This document shows, in pieces, positions 30,597 to 37,653 of a DNA stretch of 37,653 nucleotides; position 1 is the first letter of the stretch, and each line of letters starts with the position of its first letter. The notes beneath the pieces are model-generated. The model ran no database searches. It was not told where the DNA came from and saw only the letters and a program-made list of their open reading frames with translations. The translations under genes were made by a program, and so were the position numbers. Where the stretch lies: positions 1 through 37,653 of the forward strand of contig MCAW01000018.1 in NCBI GenBank assembly GCA_001704575.1, in the 5' to 3' direction. The DNA comes from Methylophilales bacterium LSUCC0135 (GTDB lineage: Bacteria > Pseudomonadota > Gammaproteobacteria > Burkholderiales > Methylophilaceae).

Positions 30597-31391
30597 ATGA
30601 GAACACCGCTGGTCATCGGTAACTGGAAAATGCACGGCAACCTTGCGCGTAACCGGATGCTGTTTACCAGCCTGACGCTGGGCCTGCGCGATTTGCAGCA
30701 GGTGGATATCGCCATCTGCGTACCTTTTCCCTATCTTGGTCAGGCACAGCTGCTTTTATCGGGCACCAATATTGCCTGGGGCGCGCAGAATGTCAGCCAG
30801 TTCGAGGAGGGCGCTTTTACCGGCTCGATTTCTGCGGAGATGGTCGCGGATTTCGAGTGCCGCTTCGCCATCATCGGACATTCCGAGCGCCGTGCCTTGA
30901 GCCACGAAAGCGATCAGAGTGCGGCCAACCGCTTCGTGCAGACGCTGCATGCGGGGGTGACGCCGGTGTTCTGTGTCGGTGAAACCGGAGCAGAGCGCGA
31001 TGCCGGACTGGCCAAATCGGTGGTTGGCAAGCAGATGCGGACTTTGCTGGATAGCTTGGTTTCGGAAAATCTGGCGCTCGCTGGCAGACTCGGTGCCGTG
31101 TTTTCCTACGAGCCGGTCTGGGCGATCGGCACCGGCAAACATGCATCGCCGGCGGAGGCGCAGGAGATGCATGCATTTATCAGGAATCTGATCGCAGCAC
31201 GTGCCCCGGAATTTGCCACTGCCAGCAGAATTCTCTATGGCGGTAGCGTCAATGCGGGCAACGCCGCCAGTATATTTGCCATGCCCGACATCGATGGCGG
31301 TCTGGTCGGCCGCTCCTCACTCGATGCCGACAGCTTCAGGCAAGTCTGCGAAGCGGCGCAACAGCCCATGCGGGCGTCTGCTGCGCTATAA
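30597..31391 (+). CDS. tpiA: Triosephosphate isomerase
   Basis: The protein has 264 residues from ATG 30597 (MRTPLVIGNWKMHG), with AAGGA close upstream. Signature residues: Asn and Lys of GNWKM, IIGHSERR (catalytic His), YEPVWAIGTGK (catalytic Glu), LYGGSVNAGN and DGGLVGRSSLD. It interconverts DHAP and GAP, feeding the aldolase encoded just before. A tpiA gene within a cbb operon is less usual; the glycolytic copy is often placed upstream of secG, so this could be either the sole or a second copy. Confidence 0.94.
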   Translation: MRTPLVIGNWKMHGNLARNRMLFTSLTLGLRDLQQVDIAICVPFPYLGQAQLLLSGTNIAWGAQNVSQFEEGAFTGSISAEMVADFECRFAIIGHSERRALSHESDQSAANRFVQTLHAGVTPVFCVGETGAERDAGLAKSVVGKQMRTLLDSLVSENLALAGRLGAVFSYEPVWAIGTGKHASPAEAQEMHAFIRNLIAARAPEFATASRILYGGSVNAGNAASIFAMPDIDGGLVGRSSLDADSFRQVCEAAQQPMRASAAL

Positions 31392-31428
31392 GTTTAATCA
31401 GCAAGTTTAATCAGCCAGTTTAATCGGC
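31390..31428. repeat. Three tandem 13-bp repeats between tpiA and its convergent neighbour
   Basis: AAGTTTAATCAGC occurs at 31390-31402 and 31403-31415 exactly, with a third copy CAGTTTAATCGGC at 31416-31428 (two changes). The array covers the tpiA stop at one end and the stop of the convergent gene at the other. It looks like a local slippage duplication; a protein-binding role is possible but unsupported. Confidence 0.8.
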
Positions 31429-32349
31429 AGGGTTGAATACGAAGAACAAGTTGGGTTCGCTGACGATATACACCTGGTTTTTCGGCCCGAGTGCAATACC
31501 CTCGGCTTGCGGCACATTGTTTTTCAATCCATGAAAACCGCGCCACAAGGCCAGCGCGCTGATGGCACGTCCGTCCTCGTCGAATTCGACTGCCATCCTC
31601 GATTCATCGCTCAGCAGCAAGAGATTGCCGCTGTCGTCGTGATAGGTGATGGACGAAAAGTCGCGCAATTTCATTCTGGAAAAGCTTGCCGGTTCGATCT
31701 GGGAAACCCGCAAGCGGTTGCTGTCGGTTGCATTACCGGCAAAACCGGTGACTTCAATGATGCTTGCCGGATTGCGTTCCTTGACCACCAGCAGGCGCTG
31801 ATTTTTTTCATCCCATGACAGACCTTCGAAATTCTTGTTGTTTTTGGTTGCGCTGATGCCAAGGCTGATCTGCAAACTTTTGGCAGTATCGATGGTACTT
31901 GTATTGGCATCAATTTCGACCAGAATGATGCGCTGGTCGTATTCGTCAACCACGACATAACGGTTGTCTTCAACGTGCGTAATGCCTTCCATGTCGCGCA
32001 CGCCTTCTACCTTGATCTCGCGCAACAGGTTGCCGTTGAGGTCGATTTCGAAAATCAGCGGCTTGCCGTTTGAAACCGAGAACAGGGTGTTGGTAGTTGC
32101 GTTGTAGGTCAGCCCGGACAAGTCATCCTCGATGCCGCCGATGGCCTTGGCCTCGATTGCCACACGGTAATGGTTAAGGTTGAGTGCCGTGTCGGGCAGA
32201 ATGTGTCTTGCCACTTGCGTCTTCCAGATGTGCCAGACCAGTGCATCCAGGCGGTAGAGATGGATGCCGGCCAGAATGGCGGAGATGATCAGTACGGAGC
32301 CGAGAAGTTTCCAGCGCATGGGCGTCAGCCTTGAAGTGAGCGATGACAT
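31420..32349 (-). CDS. SdiA-regulated-family (YjiK-like) protein
   Basis: The protein has 309 residues. One N-terminal TM helix (about 12-32, LLGSVLIISAILAGIHL) anchors it; the rest should be a periplasmic beta-propeller (repeated GLTYNATTNTLFSVSN, MEGITHVEDNRYVVVDEYD, NFEGLSWDEKNQRLLVVKER, FSSITYHDDSGNLLLLSDES, EGIALGPKNQVYIVSEPNLFFVF). These are the features of the SdiA-regulated family, whose biochemical role is not well known. An in-frame ATG at 32319 is an alternative start. It lies about 80 bases downstream of the PepSY gene on the same strand. Confidence 0.85.
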   Translation of the reverse strand: MSSLTSRLTPMRWKLLGSVLIISAILAGIHLYRLDALVWHIWKTQVARHILPDTALNLNHYRVAIEAKAIGGIEDDLSGLTYNATTNTLFSVSNGKPLIFEIDLNGNLLREIKVEGVRDMEGITHVEDNRYVVVDEYDQRIILVEIDANTSTIDTAKSLQISLGISATKNNKNFEGLSWDEKNQRLLVVKERNPASIIEVTGFAGNATDSNRLRVSQIEPASFSRMKLRDFSSITYHDDSGNLLLLSDESRMAVEFDEDGRAISALALWRGFHGLKNNVPQAEGIALGPKNQVYIVSEPNLFFVFNPAD

Positions 32350-32431
32350 AAAAATCCGTTAATTCATGACAGAAATGTGGTGCGGCCAGTAAGGCCGCAT
32401 CGCGGTTGGGATTGATTCCGGGGTGTTTACA

Positions 32432-32749
32432 CTAAAACCAGTCGGACTTGACCTTGCGCACTTCACCGGTCTTGGCATCGATATCGACATCCCACTCCTT
32501 GCCGTTGGCATCGATGATTTCGAACTCGTAATCCCAGCCTTGCGGCCATTTGCGGTCATCAAATTCGACTTCGATGATGGTGCCAGGTTTCGCCGCCAGC
32601 GCTTTTTGCGTTGCTTCTTCCAGCGAAATCAGGCCTGCCGCCTCTGCGATCCGGCGCATTTTTTCGGGATCGTCGCCATCGGCGAGAGCGGGGCCGGAAA
32701 GGGCGAAAGCAAGACCGGCAATCACAATATTGCGGTTGAATCTATTCAT
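32432..32749 (-). CDS. Secreted PepSY-domain protein
   Basis: The protein has 105 residues from ATG 32749, with AGGAG about 9 bases upstream. Signal peptide MNRFNRNIVIAGLAFALSGPALA is cut before DGDD. The mature part is one PepSY domain: ISLEEATQKALAAKPGTIIEVEFDD, then YEFEIIDANGKEWDVDIDAKTGEVRKVKSD. PepSY domains occur as periplasmic inhibitors or small binding modules; the target here is unknown. Confidence 0.88.
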   Translation of the reverse strand: MNRFNRNIVIAGLAFALSGPALADGDDPEKMRRIAEAAGLISLEEATQKALAAKPGTIIEVEFDDRKWPQGWDYEFEIIDANGKEWDVDIDAKTGEVRKVKSDWF

Positions 32750-32884
32750 GATGCATCTCCTGTTGGTTGATCTAACGTTTCGCAGTCTAGCGAGCAAAAC
32801 TTAAATCAAACTGAAAGGAGAGGATTTGTAATTGCACGGTGGCCCGATGATGTTTTCTGAAGTGAAATTGTCATCAAGGGCTTT

Positions 32885-32890
32885 TATAAT
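32885..32890 (+). promoter_or_regulatory. Perfect -10 hexamer upstream of the 58-codon ORF
   Basis: TATAAT exactly matches the sigma70 -10 consensus. No good -35 lies at 16-18 bases; TTGTCA at 32868 is only 11 bases away. If used, the transcript would start near 32897 and have a leader of about 87 bases that holds the palindromic region at 32934-32962. Confidence 0.4.
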
Positions 32891-32933
32891 CTTTATCAGA
32901 TGAATCATTTCAACCGAGATGAGTCATAGAAGC

Positions 32934-32962
32934 GCTGAATCATCGTTCAGCTGAATATTCAG
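32934..32962 (+). promoter_or_regulatory. Overlapping palindromes in the leader of the 58-codon ORF
   Basis: GCTGAA (32934-32939) pairs with TTCAGC (32946-32951) over a six-base loop. TTCAGCTGAA (32946-32955) and CTGAATATTCAG (32951-32962) are perfect palindromes that reuse the same bases, so the structures exclude each other. TGAATCAT or TGAGTCAT also occurs three times at 32901, 32920 and 32936. The region could be a dimer operator or an RNA switch-like leader. Confidence 0.45.
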
Positions 32963-32983
32963 ATATCCCAAAAGGAAAACGAA

Positions 32984-33160
32984 ATGAAACTGCAACACAC
33001 AGCCATAACCCAACCAAATGCCGCCGCTTTCCCTGTGGGCGTGATCAAAACTGCGGAGGAAATTCTTGCGGCTGAAAGTCAAAAGCATCAGGAGCCGACA
33101 GAACTGGAACAACGCAAGGAGTTTGTCGAGCGGATCGAGGCGTTTTGCGATTGCGTCTGA
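32984..33160 (+). CDS. Small hypothetical protein (58 residues)
   Basis: ATG 32984 to TGA 33160, with AAAGGA 7 bases upstream, a good ribosome binding site. It begins MKLQHTAITQPNAAAF and ends IEAFCDCV. It has no signal peptide or TM segment, is acidic with a helical, Glu-rich middle (TAEEILAAESQKH), and ends with a Cys-x-Cys pair. I recognise no family. The ribosome site, codon use and structured leader support a real gene; conservation has not been tested. Confidence 0.55.
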   Translation: MKLQHTAITQPNAAAFPVGVIKTAEEILAAESQKHQEPTELEQRKEFVERIEAFCDCV

Positions 33161-33249
33161 GCCGCTGAAATACACCGGGATTTTTCTGCGCGCGCGTTCA
33201 CAGCGCGCATGAACTCGAAGATAATAGGACGCATTTCAAGAGCGCATCC

Positions 33250-33513
33250 ATGAACGACTACGCTTCCACCATCGGTTTTATTGCGGCAACACTGACCACG
33301 CTTGCTTTTGTGCCGCAAGTGATCATGGTTTGGCGCACCCGTTCTGCCAAGGACGTATCACTTGGCATGTATGCCATGTTCACCACTGGGGTCGCCAGCT
33401 GGCTGGTCTATGGCATCCTGATCACATCCATGCCGGTTATTCTGGCCAATGCCATCACGCTGGTGCTGGCTTCTTCAGTAATTGTGATGAAACTCAGATT
33501 TGATGCCCGCTGA
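33250..33513 (+). CDS. SemiSWEET-type sugar transporter
   Basis: The protein has 87 residues and three TM helices (about 5-24, 38-58, 63-82), a single MtN3/PQ-loop repeat. The PQ motif (FVPQVIMVWRTRSAKDVSL) sits in helix 1 and is diagnostic. Members work as dimers, carrying small sugars such as sucrose or glucose down a gradient. The gene ends 5 bases from the convergent YihY-type gene. Confidence 0.9.
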   Translation: MNDYASTIGFIAATLTTLAFVPQVIMVWRTRSAKDVSLGMYAMFTTGVASWLVYGILITSMPVILANAITLVLASSVIVMKLRFDAR

Positions 33514-33518
33514 GCAGG

Positions 33519-34811
33519 CTATGCGCTAATGATTGCCCTGGTTTGGCTGTCCTGCAAACGGCAGGCCATTTTCTTCAGAAAACTGATGGCCACCTTGGGG
33601 TCGCTCATTAACAAAGTTTCCGTGTTGGCTGCGCTGATGACGACAATTTCTGCGCGTTCTGACACTACAATCGCATCGGCAAATCTGGCTGTGTTGGTCA
33701 GGAATGCCATTTCGCCGAAGTAATCGCCCGCTTTCAATGTGCTTAGCAGATGCCCGCCGCTCACCAGTTTGATGTCGCCCGACACGACATAGAACAGGTC
33801 ATGGCTTTCATCCCCCTGATGGAACACGTGGGCTTCGCGCTTGTAACGTCTGCCGTAGCGCTTCATCAGTTCGCGCAGGTAGTGCCGGCTGTCTTTCGGC
33901 AGTTCGGTAAACAGCCCTCGCAGCAATAGCACGTCCTTTTTGTGCAATATGCTGATCAGCTCGGTGCCGATCATGAAAACGGCAAAGGTGTAATAAAGCC
34001 AGCCGATCGAGATGAACAGATTTTTCATGCCCCCAAACATGCTGCCGTAGGACTCGTTGACCGACAGAAACAGGGCGAAGGCAGGGCGCATTGCCAGCCA
34101 TAGCAGTGCGATGACGAGGGAACCTATCAGGATGTGGCGGAAACTTGTTTTTGCCGGAAAGAAGATGCGGTAAAACCCTGCGATGCAGAGCGTGGTGAAA
34201 GCCAGCGATCCCGCCGCATTGATGGATTGCGTATAGATGGCGGTGGGTTTGATGAAATCGATGATTTTTTCCAGCATCAGACCGCTGATGGTAAAGATGA
34301 AGAAAATCAGCAGAATGCCGAGCACCGCTGCGGAATCCTTGATTTTTTTCTGAATGAAGGAAGGCGTCTCAATCATCGATGCCATGGTGTAAAAAGCCGA
34401 CCTGAGCGCGCCTGCCAATGGCGTTACAACCCAGAACAGTGCGAACAGGCCGAAGGCCCCCCATACGGCCTTCTGCTGCGAGGCGTTGTAAACCTCGATC
34501 ATGATGCGGTTGCTGAGTCTGGGGACCAGATTGCTGGTCAGAATCGCCAGTTTGACGATGGCGTAATCTGAGGTGAATACCAGATGGCTCATGGCAAAGA
34601 ACATCAGCAGTGCCATCGGAATCAGCGCGAACAGGGCATAGAACGACAGCGATGCCGACATGCTGAGGCCATTGTGCGACTTGAATGCCGCCAGTGTTTC
34701 GCGCAGCACGAACAGCGGTGTGCTGTAACGATGGCGTGCATAGGCTTCGCGCGGCCGCGCAATGGCCGGGTGTTTGCCCAATGATCTGACGCGTTTGAAT
34801 CGGCTGTTCAT
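33519..34811 (-). CDS. YihY/BrkB-type membrane protein fused to a cyclic-nucleotide-binding domain
   Basis: The protein has 430 residues. Residues about 30-300 are the six-TM YihY/virulence factor BrkB family (SMSASLSFYALFALIPMALL, FWVVTPLAGALRSAFY, SYGSMFGGMKNLFISIGWLYYTFAVFMIGTEL). After a basic linker, residues about 320-430 are a CRP-type nucleotide-binding domain with phosphate cassette AGDYFGEMAFLTNTARFADAIVV. The YihY family is of uncertain function (sometimes called RNase BN in error). The added domain suggests control by cAMP, c-di-GMP or another ligand. Its ATG follows the pip stop directly (TGA-ATG), so translation should be coupled. Confidence 0.9.
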   Translation of the reverse strand: MNSRFKRVRSLGKHPAIARPREAYARHRYSTPLFVLRETLAAFKSHNGLSMSASLSFYALFALIPMALLMFFAMSHLVFTSDYAIVKLAILTSNLVPRLSNRIMIEVYNASQQKAVWGAFGLFALFWVVTPLAGALRSAFYTMASMIETPSFIQKKIKDSAAVLGILLIFFIFTISGLMLEKIIDFIKPTAIYTQSINAAGSLAFTTLCIAGFYRIFFPAKTSFRHILIGSLVIALLWLAMRPAFALFLSVNESYGSMFGGMKNLFISIGWLYYTFAVFMIGTELISILHKKDVLLLRGLFTELPKDSRHYLRELMKRYGRRYKREAHVFHQGDESHDLFYVVSGDIKLVSGGHLLSTLKAGDYFGEMAFLTNTARFADAIVVSERAEIVVISAANTETLLMSDPKVAISFLKKMACRLQDSQTRAIISA

Positions 34812-35771
34812 TCAGTGGTCGAGTAATTTGAACTGTTCGGTCGCGGCAACCAGCGCCGAGCGGGTGCCGGGCTCCATGGCGGAGTGGCCGGCATCGGCAA
34901 TCATGCGGAATTCGGCATGCGGCATGGATTGCCGGAGCTGCCAGGCGGTAAGGGGTGGGCATACCATGTCGTATCTTCCTTGCACGATGATGGTTGGAAT
35001 GTGACCGAGTTGTCTTGTTTCTTCCAACATGTCGCGCTGGCCGACAAAACATTGATGCTTTATATAGTGTATCTGTACACGCGCTCTTGCGAGCTGTACT
35101 TCGGCCGTGACCGGGGTGCCGCTGCCCTCGCTCGGTAACAGACTCATGATGCTGCTCTCATAGTCGTTCCAGCGCGTTGCGGCTGGTACGCTGATATTCG
35201 CGTCATCCGAGAAGATGCGTTTTGCGTAGGCATCAAGCGGGTTGTCATGTTCTTCTGCGGGAATGCCTTCCAGCAGCCTGGACCAGGCTTCCGGGTAGAA
35301 CTGTTCGCAACCGCCCAGAAACCAGTCCAGCTCGCTCTGGCGGCTGAGGAAAATGCCGCGCAATATCAGGCCGCTGACGCATTGCGGATGGGCAATTGCA
35401 TAAGATAGCGCCAACGTACTGCCCCATGAGCCGCCGAATACCAGCCAGCGCTGAATGCCCAAATTCACCCGCAAGAGATCAATGTCGCCGGTGAGGTCCT
35501 CCGTAGTGTTGGCCTCGGTCGCGCCGAGCGGTGTGCTGCGCCCGCATCCGCGTTGATCGAGCAGGACGATGCGGTAGTGTGCCGGGTCGAAGAATCGTCG
35601 CTGATTCGGGTTGCATCCGCTACCGGGTCCGCCGTGTAGAAACACCACAGGCTTGCCGGCGGGATTGCCGCACTGCTCATAATAAATCCGGTGACCATTC
35701 GATACCGATAGCCAGCCGGAATGGTACGGTTCCAGTTCAGGATACAAATTGTAAGTGGTCTCTTGCAACAT
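34812..35771 (-). CDS. pip: Proline iminopeptidase
   Basis: The protein has 319 residues, an alpha/beta hydrolase of peptidase family S33. Oxyanion motif FLHGGPGSGCNP, DQRGCGRSTP, nucleophile elbow GGSWGSTLAL (Ser115), catalytic Asp in QGRYDMVCP (about 268) and His in AGHSAMEPG (about 296). It removes N-terminal proline from peptides in the cytoplasm. The gene is divergent from xoxF, with a spacer of about 290 bases. Confidence 0.95.
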   Translation of the reverse strand: MLQETTYNLYPELEPYHSGWLSVSNGHRIYYEQCGNPAGKPVVFLHGGPGSGCNPNQRRFFDPAHYRIVLLDQRGCGRSTPLGATEANTTEDLTGDIDLLRVNLGIQRWLVFGGSWGSTLALSYAIAHPQCVSGLILRGIFLSRQSELDWFLGGCEQFYPEAWSRLLEGIPAEEHDNPLDAYAKRIFSDDANISVPAATRWNDYESSIMSLLPSEGSGTPVTAEVQLARARVQIHYIKHQCFVGQRDMLEETRQLGHIPTIIVQGRYDMVCPPLTAWQLRQSMPHAEFRMIADAGHSAMEPGTRSALVAATEQFKLLDH

Positions 35772-35855
35772 CGTCAGAACATACTTTCATGTTGATTATT
35801 ATGGATAATTCCAGACATCATAACATCGATGTGTCGTGCCGGACTGGTGCGCTTA

Positions 35856-35890
35856 TTACAATTGCGCTGAAATTGTAAATAAATTGTAAA
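35856..35890. promoter_or_regulatory. Operator-like repeats upstream of xoxF
   Basis: AAATTGTAAA occurs at 35870-35879 and 35881-35890, a direct repeat with an 11-bp period. Its inverse, TTACAATT at 35856-35863, forms a perfect 8-bp inverted repeat with 35871-35878 (7-bp spacer). The set ends 7 bases before the proposed -35. Direct repeats with 11-bp period are typical of OmpR/PhoB-family response regulators, so an activator of that type is inferred. Confidence 0.6.
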
Positions 35891-35897
35891 CAGAGTA

Positions 35898-35926
35898 TTG
35901 CAAATCGTTTTGGAAAGTTCTAAGAT
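35898..35926 (+). promoter_or_regulatory. Putative sigma70 promoter of xoxF
   Basis: TTGCAA (35898-35903) and TAAGAT (35921-35926) are separated by exactly 17 bases. Transcription would start near 35933, giving a leader of about 130 bases. The -35 is imperfect, in keeping with activator dependence. Confidence 0.6.
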
Positions 35927-35979
35927 GCGTTTAACTGTATGAAAATGCAGTTTTAGTCAGGCAATAAAACAGTCGTTAA

Positions 35980-35998
35980 TTCGGCTTCAAAAGCCGAA
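35980..35998 (+). promoter_or_regulatory. Hairpin in the xoxF 5' leader
   Basis: TTCGGCTT and AAGCCGAA make a perfect 8-bp stem with a CAA loop, about 64 bases before the xoxF ATG. There is no U run immediately after it, so it is not a plain terminator. It may stabilise the mRNA or act in control of translation. Confidence 0.5.
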
Positions 35999-36061
35999 GG
36001 CGATGTGTTTTTGGGTTTGACTGATTCAACCCTTAGTATTAACAACTATGGAGATTCAAAA

Positions 36062-37653
36062 ATGGAGATGAGCAAAATCAAGTTGGCTCTCGGTTTGGTA
36101 GTTGGTGCTTCCCTGGCTATGCCTATGGTCGCATCCGCTGCAGCTGACCAAGAAGCAGCTATGAAGGACAAGAACAACTGGGCACACCCACGTGGCCAGC
36201 ACAACAACCAGGCTTTCAGCCAGTTGAACCAGATCAACAAGGGTAACGTCAAGAACCTGAAGGGTGCATGGACATTCGCAACCGGTGTTAATCGCGGTCA
36301 CGAAGGTTCCCCAGTCGTTGTCGGCAACATGATGTATGTTCATACAGCATTCCCGAACAACGTTTACGCACTTGACCTGAACGACAACCAGAAGATCGTT
36401 TGGTCCTACTTCCCGAAACAAGACCCATCCGTTCAAGCAGTTCTTTGCTGCGACAACGTAAGCCGTGGTCTGGGCTTCGGTGACGGCAAGATCTTCCTGC
36501 AACAGAACGACGGCATGCTGGTCGCTCTGGATGCGAAGACCGGTGCCAAGGTTTGGGACGTTTCCAACACTGATCCTAAGGTCGGTGCAACCAACACCAA
36601 CGCTCCTCACGTCATCAAGGACAAGATCATTACTGGTTGCTCGGGTGCTGAATTCGGCGTTCGCTGCTTCCTGGCTGCTTACAACATCAAGGACGGTTCG
36701 CTCGCATGGAAGGCCTACTCCACTGGTCCTGACAGCGAAGCGCTGATCGGCGATGGCTTCAACGCTGCCAACCCACACTACTCCGCTCTGTCCGTCTACC
36801 AAGACGTCAACGGCGGCAACAAGGAAGGCGGTTCCTTCAAGGCTCTGTCCAAGGACCAACTGAAGTACCCAGTTGCTGACCTCGGTGTCAAGACCTGGCT
36901 GAAGCCACAAGCTGTCAAGGACGGCTGGCAACACGGTGGTGGCTCCACATGGGGCTGGTGGCCATATGACCACAAGACCAACCTGGTGTTCTACGGCACT
37001 GGTAACCCATCGGTCTGGAACCCGGACGTTCGTCCAGGCGACAACAAGTGGTCCATGACCATCTTCGCACGTGATGTCGACACCGGCATGGCGAAGTGGG
37101 GCTATCAAATGACACCACACGACGAGTGGGATTATGACGGCATCAACGAAGTCATCCTGTTCGACAAGGGCGGCAAGACCTACGCTTGGCACCATGACCG
37201 CAACGGCTTCCACTACACCTTCGAAGCCAATACCGGTACTCTCGTTCAAGCAAACAAAGTACATCCGTTCGTCAACTGGGCTACTCACGTAGACATGGCT
37301 TCCGGCGTACCACATAAGGATGCCAAGTACGCAACCCACCAAGACTACAACGCCAAGGGTATCTGCCCTGCCGCGCTGGGTACCAAGGACCAGCAGCCAG
37401 CTGCTTACTCCCCACGTACCGGCCTGATGTACAGCCCGCTCAACCACGTTTGTATGACCTACGAGCCAGTTGAGTCCAAGTACATTGCTGGTCAACCATG
37501 GGTTGGTGCTACGCTGACCATGTTCCCAGGTCCTGACGGCGTGATGGGTGGCTTCGGTGCCTATGACCCGATGTCCGGCAAGAACGTCTGGTACAACAAG
37601 GAGAAATTCTCTGCTTGGGGTGGTGCTCTGACCACTGCTTCCGACCTCGTGTT
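36062..37653 (+). CDS. xoxF: Lanthanide-dependent methanol dehydrogenase XoxF (partial, runs off right edge)
   Basis: The frame is open from ATG 36062 (GGAG 8 bases upstream) to the window end, 530 codons; about 70 residues are missing compared with the usual 600. Signal peptide ends near VASAAADQ, so the enzyme is periplasmic. It is a PQQ beta-propeller: adjacent-Cys pair LCCDNVSRG (Cys129-Cys130), GAEFGVR (Glu197), TGNPSVWN (Asn315) and DEWDYDG, with catalytic Asp357 and the extra Asp359 that marks lanthanide-binding XoxF; calcium MxaF has Ala there. It oxidises methanol to formaldehyde or formate. A long segment about 228-280 (LIGDGFNAANPHYSALSVYQ...) and GGGSTWGWWPYD recall XoxF4 of Methylophilaceae from memory. 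Proline codons favour CCA, unlike the neighbours. xoxG/xoxJ would lie downstream. Confidence 0.96.
   Translation, partial: MEMSKIKLALGLVVGASLAMPMVASAAADQEAAMKDKNNWAHPRGQHNNQAFSQLNQINKGNVKNLKGAWTFATGVNRGHEGSPVVVGNMMYVHTAFPNNVYALDLNDNQKIVWSYFPKQDPSVQAVLCCDNVSRGLGFGDGKIFLQQNDGMLVALDAKTGAKVWDVSNTDPKVGATNTNAPHVIKDKIITGCSGAEFGVRCFLAAYNIKDGSLAWKAYSTGPDSEALIGDGFNAANPHYSALSVYQDVNGGNKEGGSFKALSKDQLKYPVADLGVKTWLKPQAVKDGWQHGGGSTWGWWPYDHKTNLVFYGTGNPSVWNPDVRPGDNKWSMTIFARDVDTGMAKWGYQMTPHDEWDYDGINEVILFDKGGKTYAWHHDRNGFHYTFEANTGTLVQANKVHPFVNWATHVDMASGVPHKDAKYATHQDYNAKGICPAALGTKDQQPAAYSPRTGLMYSPLNHVCMTYEPVESKYIAGQPWVGATLTMFPGPDGVMGGFGAYDPMSGKNVWYNKEKFSAWGGALTTASDLV

Noticed and set aside
32868-32890. TTGTCA plus TATAAT as a sigma70 promoter
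   Set aside because: Only 11 bases separate the hexamers; the -10 alone is kept as a tentative element.
35980-36020. Rho-independent terminator for the xoxF leader hairpin
   Set aside because: The stem is good but is followed by GGCGATG and only later a short T run, so it does not fit a terminator.
36056-37495. A 479-codon open frame on the minus strand across xoxF
   Set aside because: It is a shadow: the plus frame encodes an unmistakable XoxF with signal peptide and all active-site residues, and the minus product resembles nothing.

Overview
The window looks like the chromosome of a free-living betaproteobacterium with fairly high GC, probably near the Nitrosomonadales/Methylophilaceae. 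This is inferred from protein character, not from a marker gene. It combines a complete red-type (form I) RuBisCO/Calvin cycle gene cluster with the start of a lanthanide-type methanol dehydrogenase gene (xoxF). That suggests an organism able to oxidise methanol and fix CO2 through the Calvin cycle. I see no rRNA, tRNA, CRISPR array, insertion sequence or prophage.

Left part (1-12107): two divergent gene groups face away from an AT-rich spacer at 7372-7551. Leftward run a STAS protein, a large hybrid histidine kinase, a receiver-PP2C phosphatase, a haem c lipoprotein and a fused substrate-binding/permease ABC protein that runs off the left edge. Rightward run a two-TM periplasmic sensor with no output domain, a Na/Pi-cotransporter-like protein, an RsbW-like anti-sigma kinase, and an NCS2-type permease whose C-terminus carries a degenerate RsbW-like domain. 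Together these hold every part of an Rsb-type partner-switching circuit except a sigma factor, wired to three transporters. This is the strongest candidate in the window for an undescribed system.

Middle (12115-22855): a Pat-type protein acetyltransferase and a class II HDAC-like deacetylase are divergent. The spacer between them holds an exact FNR-type site (TTGAT-N4-ATCAA), placed about -41 relative to a plausible start for the acetyltransferase. Then follows a tightly overlapping minor-pilin/PilY1 operon (fimT-like, pilV, pilW, pilX, pilY1, pilE-like).

Calvin cycle block (22881-31391): cbbR is divergent from cbbL-cbbS-cbbX-cbbF-cbbP-cbbZ-cbbA-tpiA. The spacer contains a perfect 8-bp inverted repeat that could be the CbbR operator. 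The operon supplies RuBisCO, its activase, FBPase, phosphoribulokinase, phosphoglycolate phosphatase, aldolase and triosephosphate isomerase. Transketolase, PGK, GAPDH and ribulose-phosphate epimerase are not here.

Right part (31420-37653): an SdiA-regulated-like protein, a PepSY protein, an untracked 58-codon ORF with a structured leader, a SemiSWEET, a YihY-type membrane protein fused to a cyclic-nucleotide-binding domain, and proline iminopeptidase. The last gene is xoxF, cut by the right edge. It has a good sigma70 promoter, tandem operator-like repeats and a leader hairpin.
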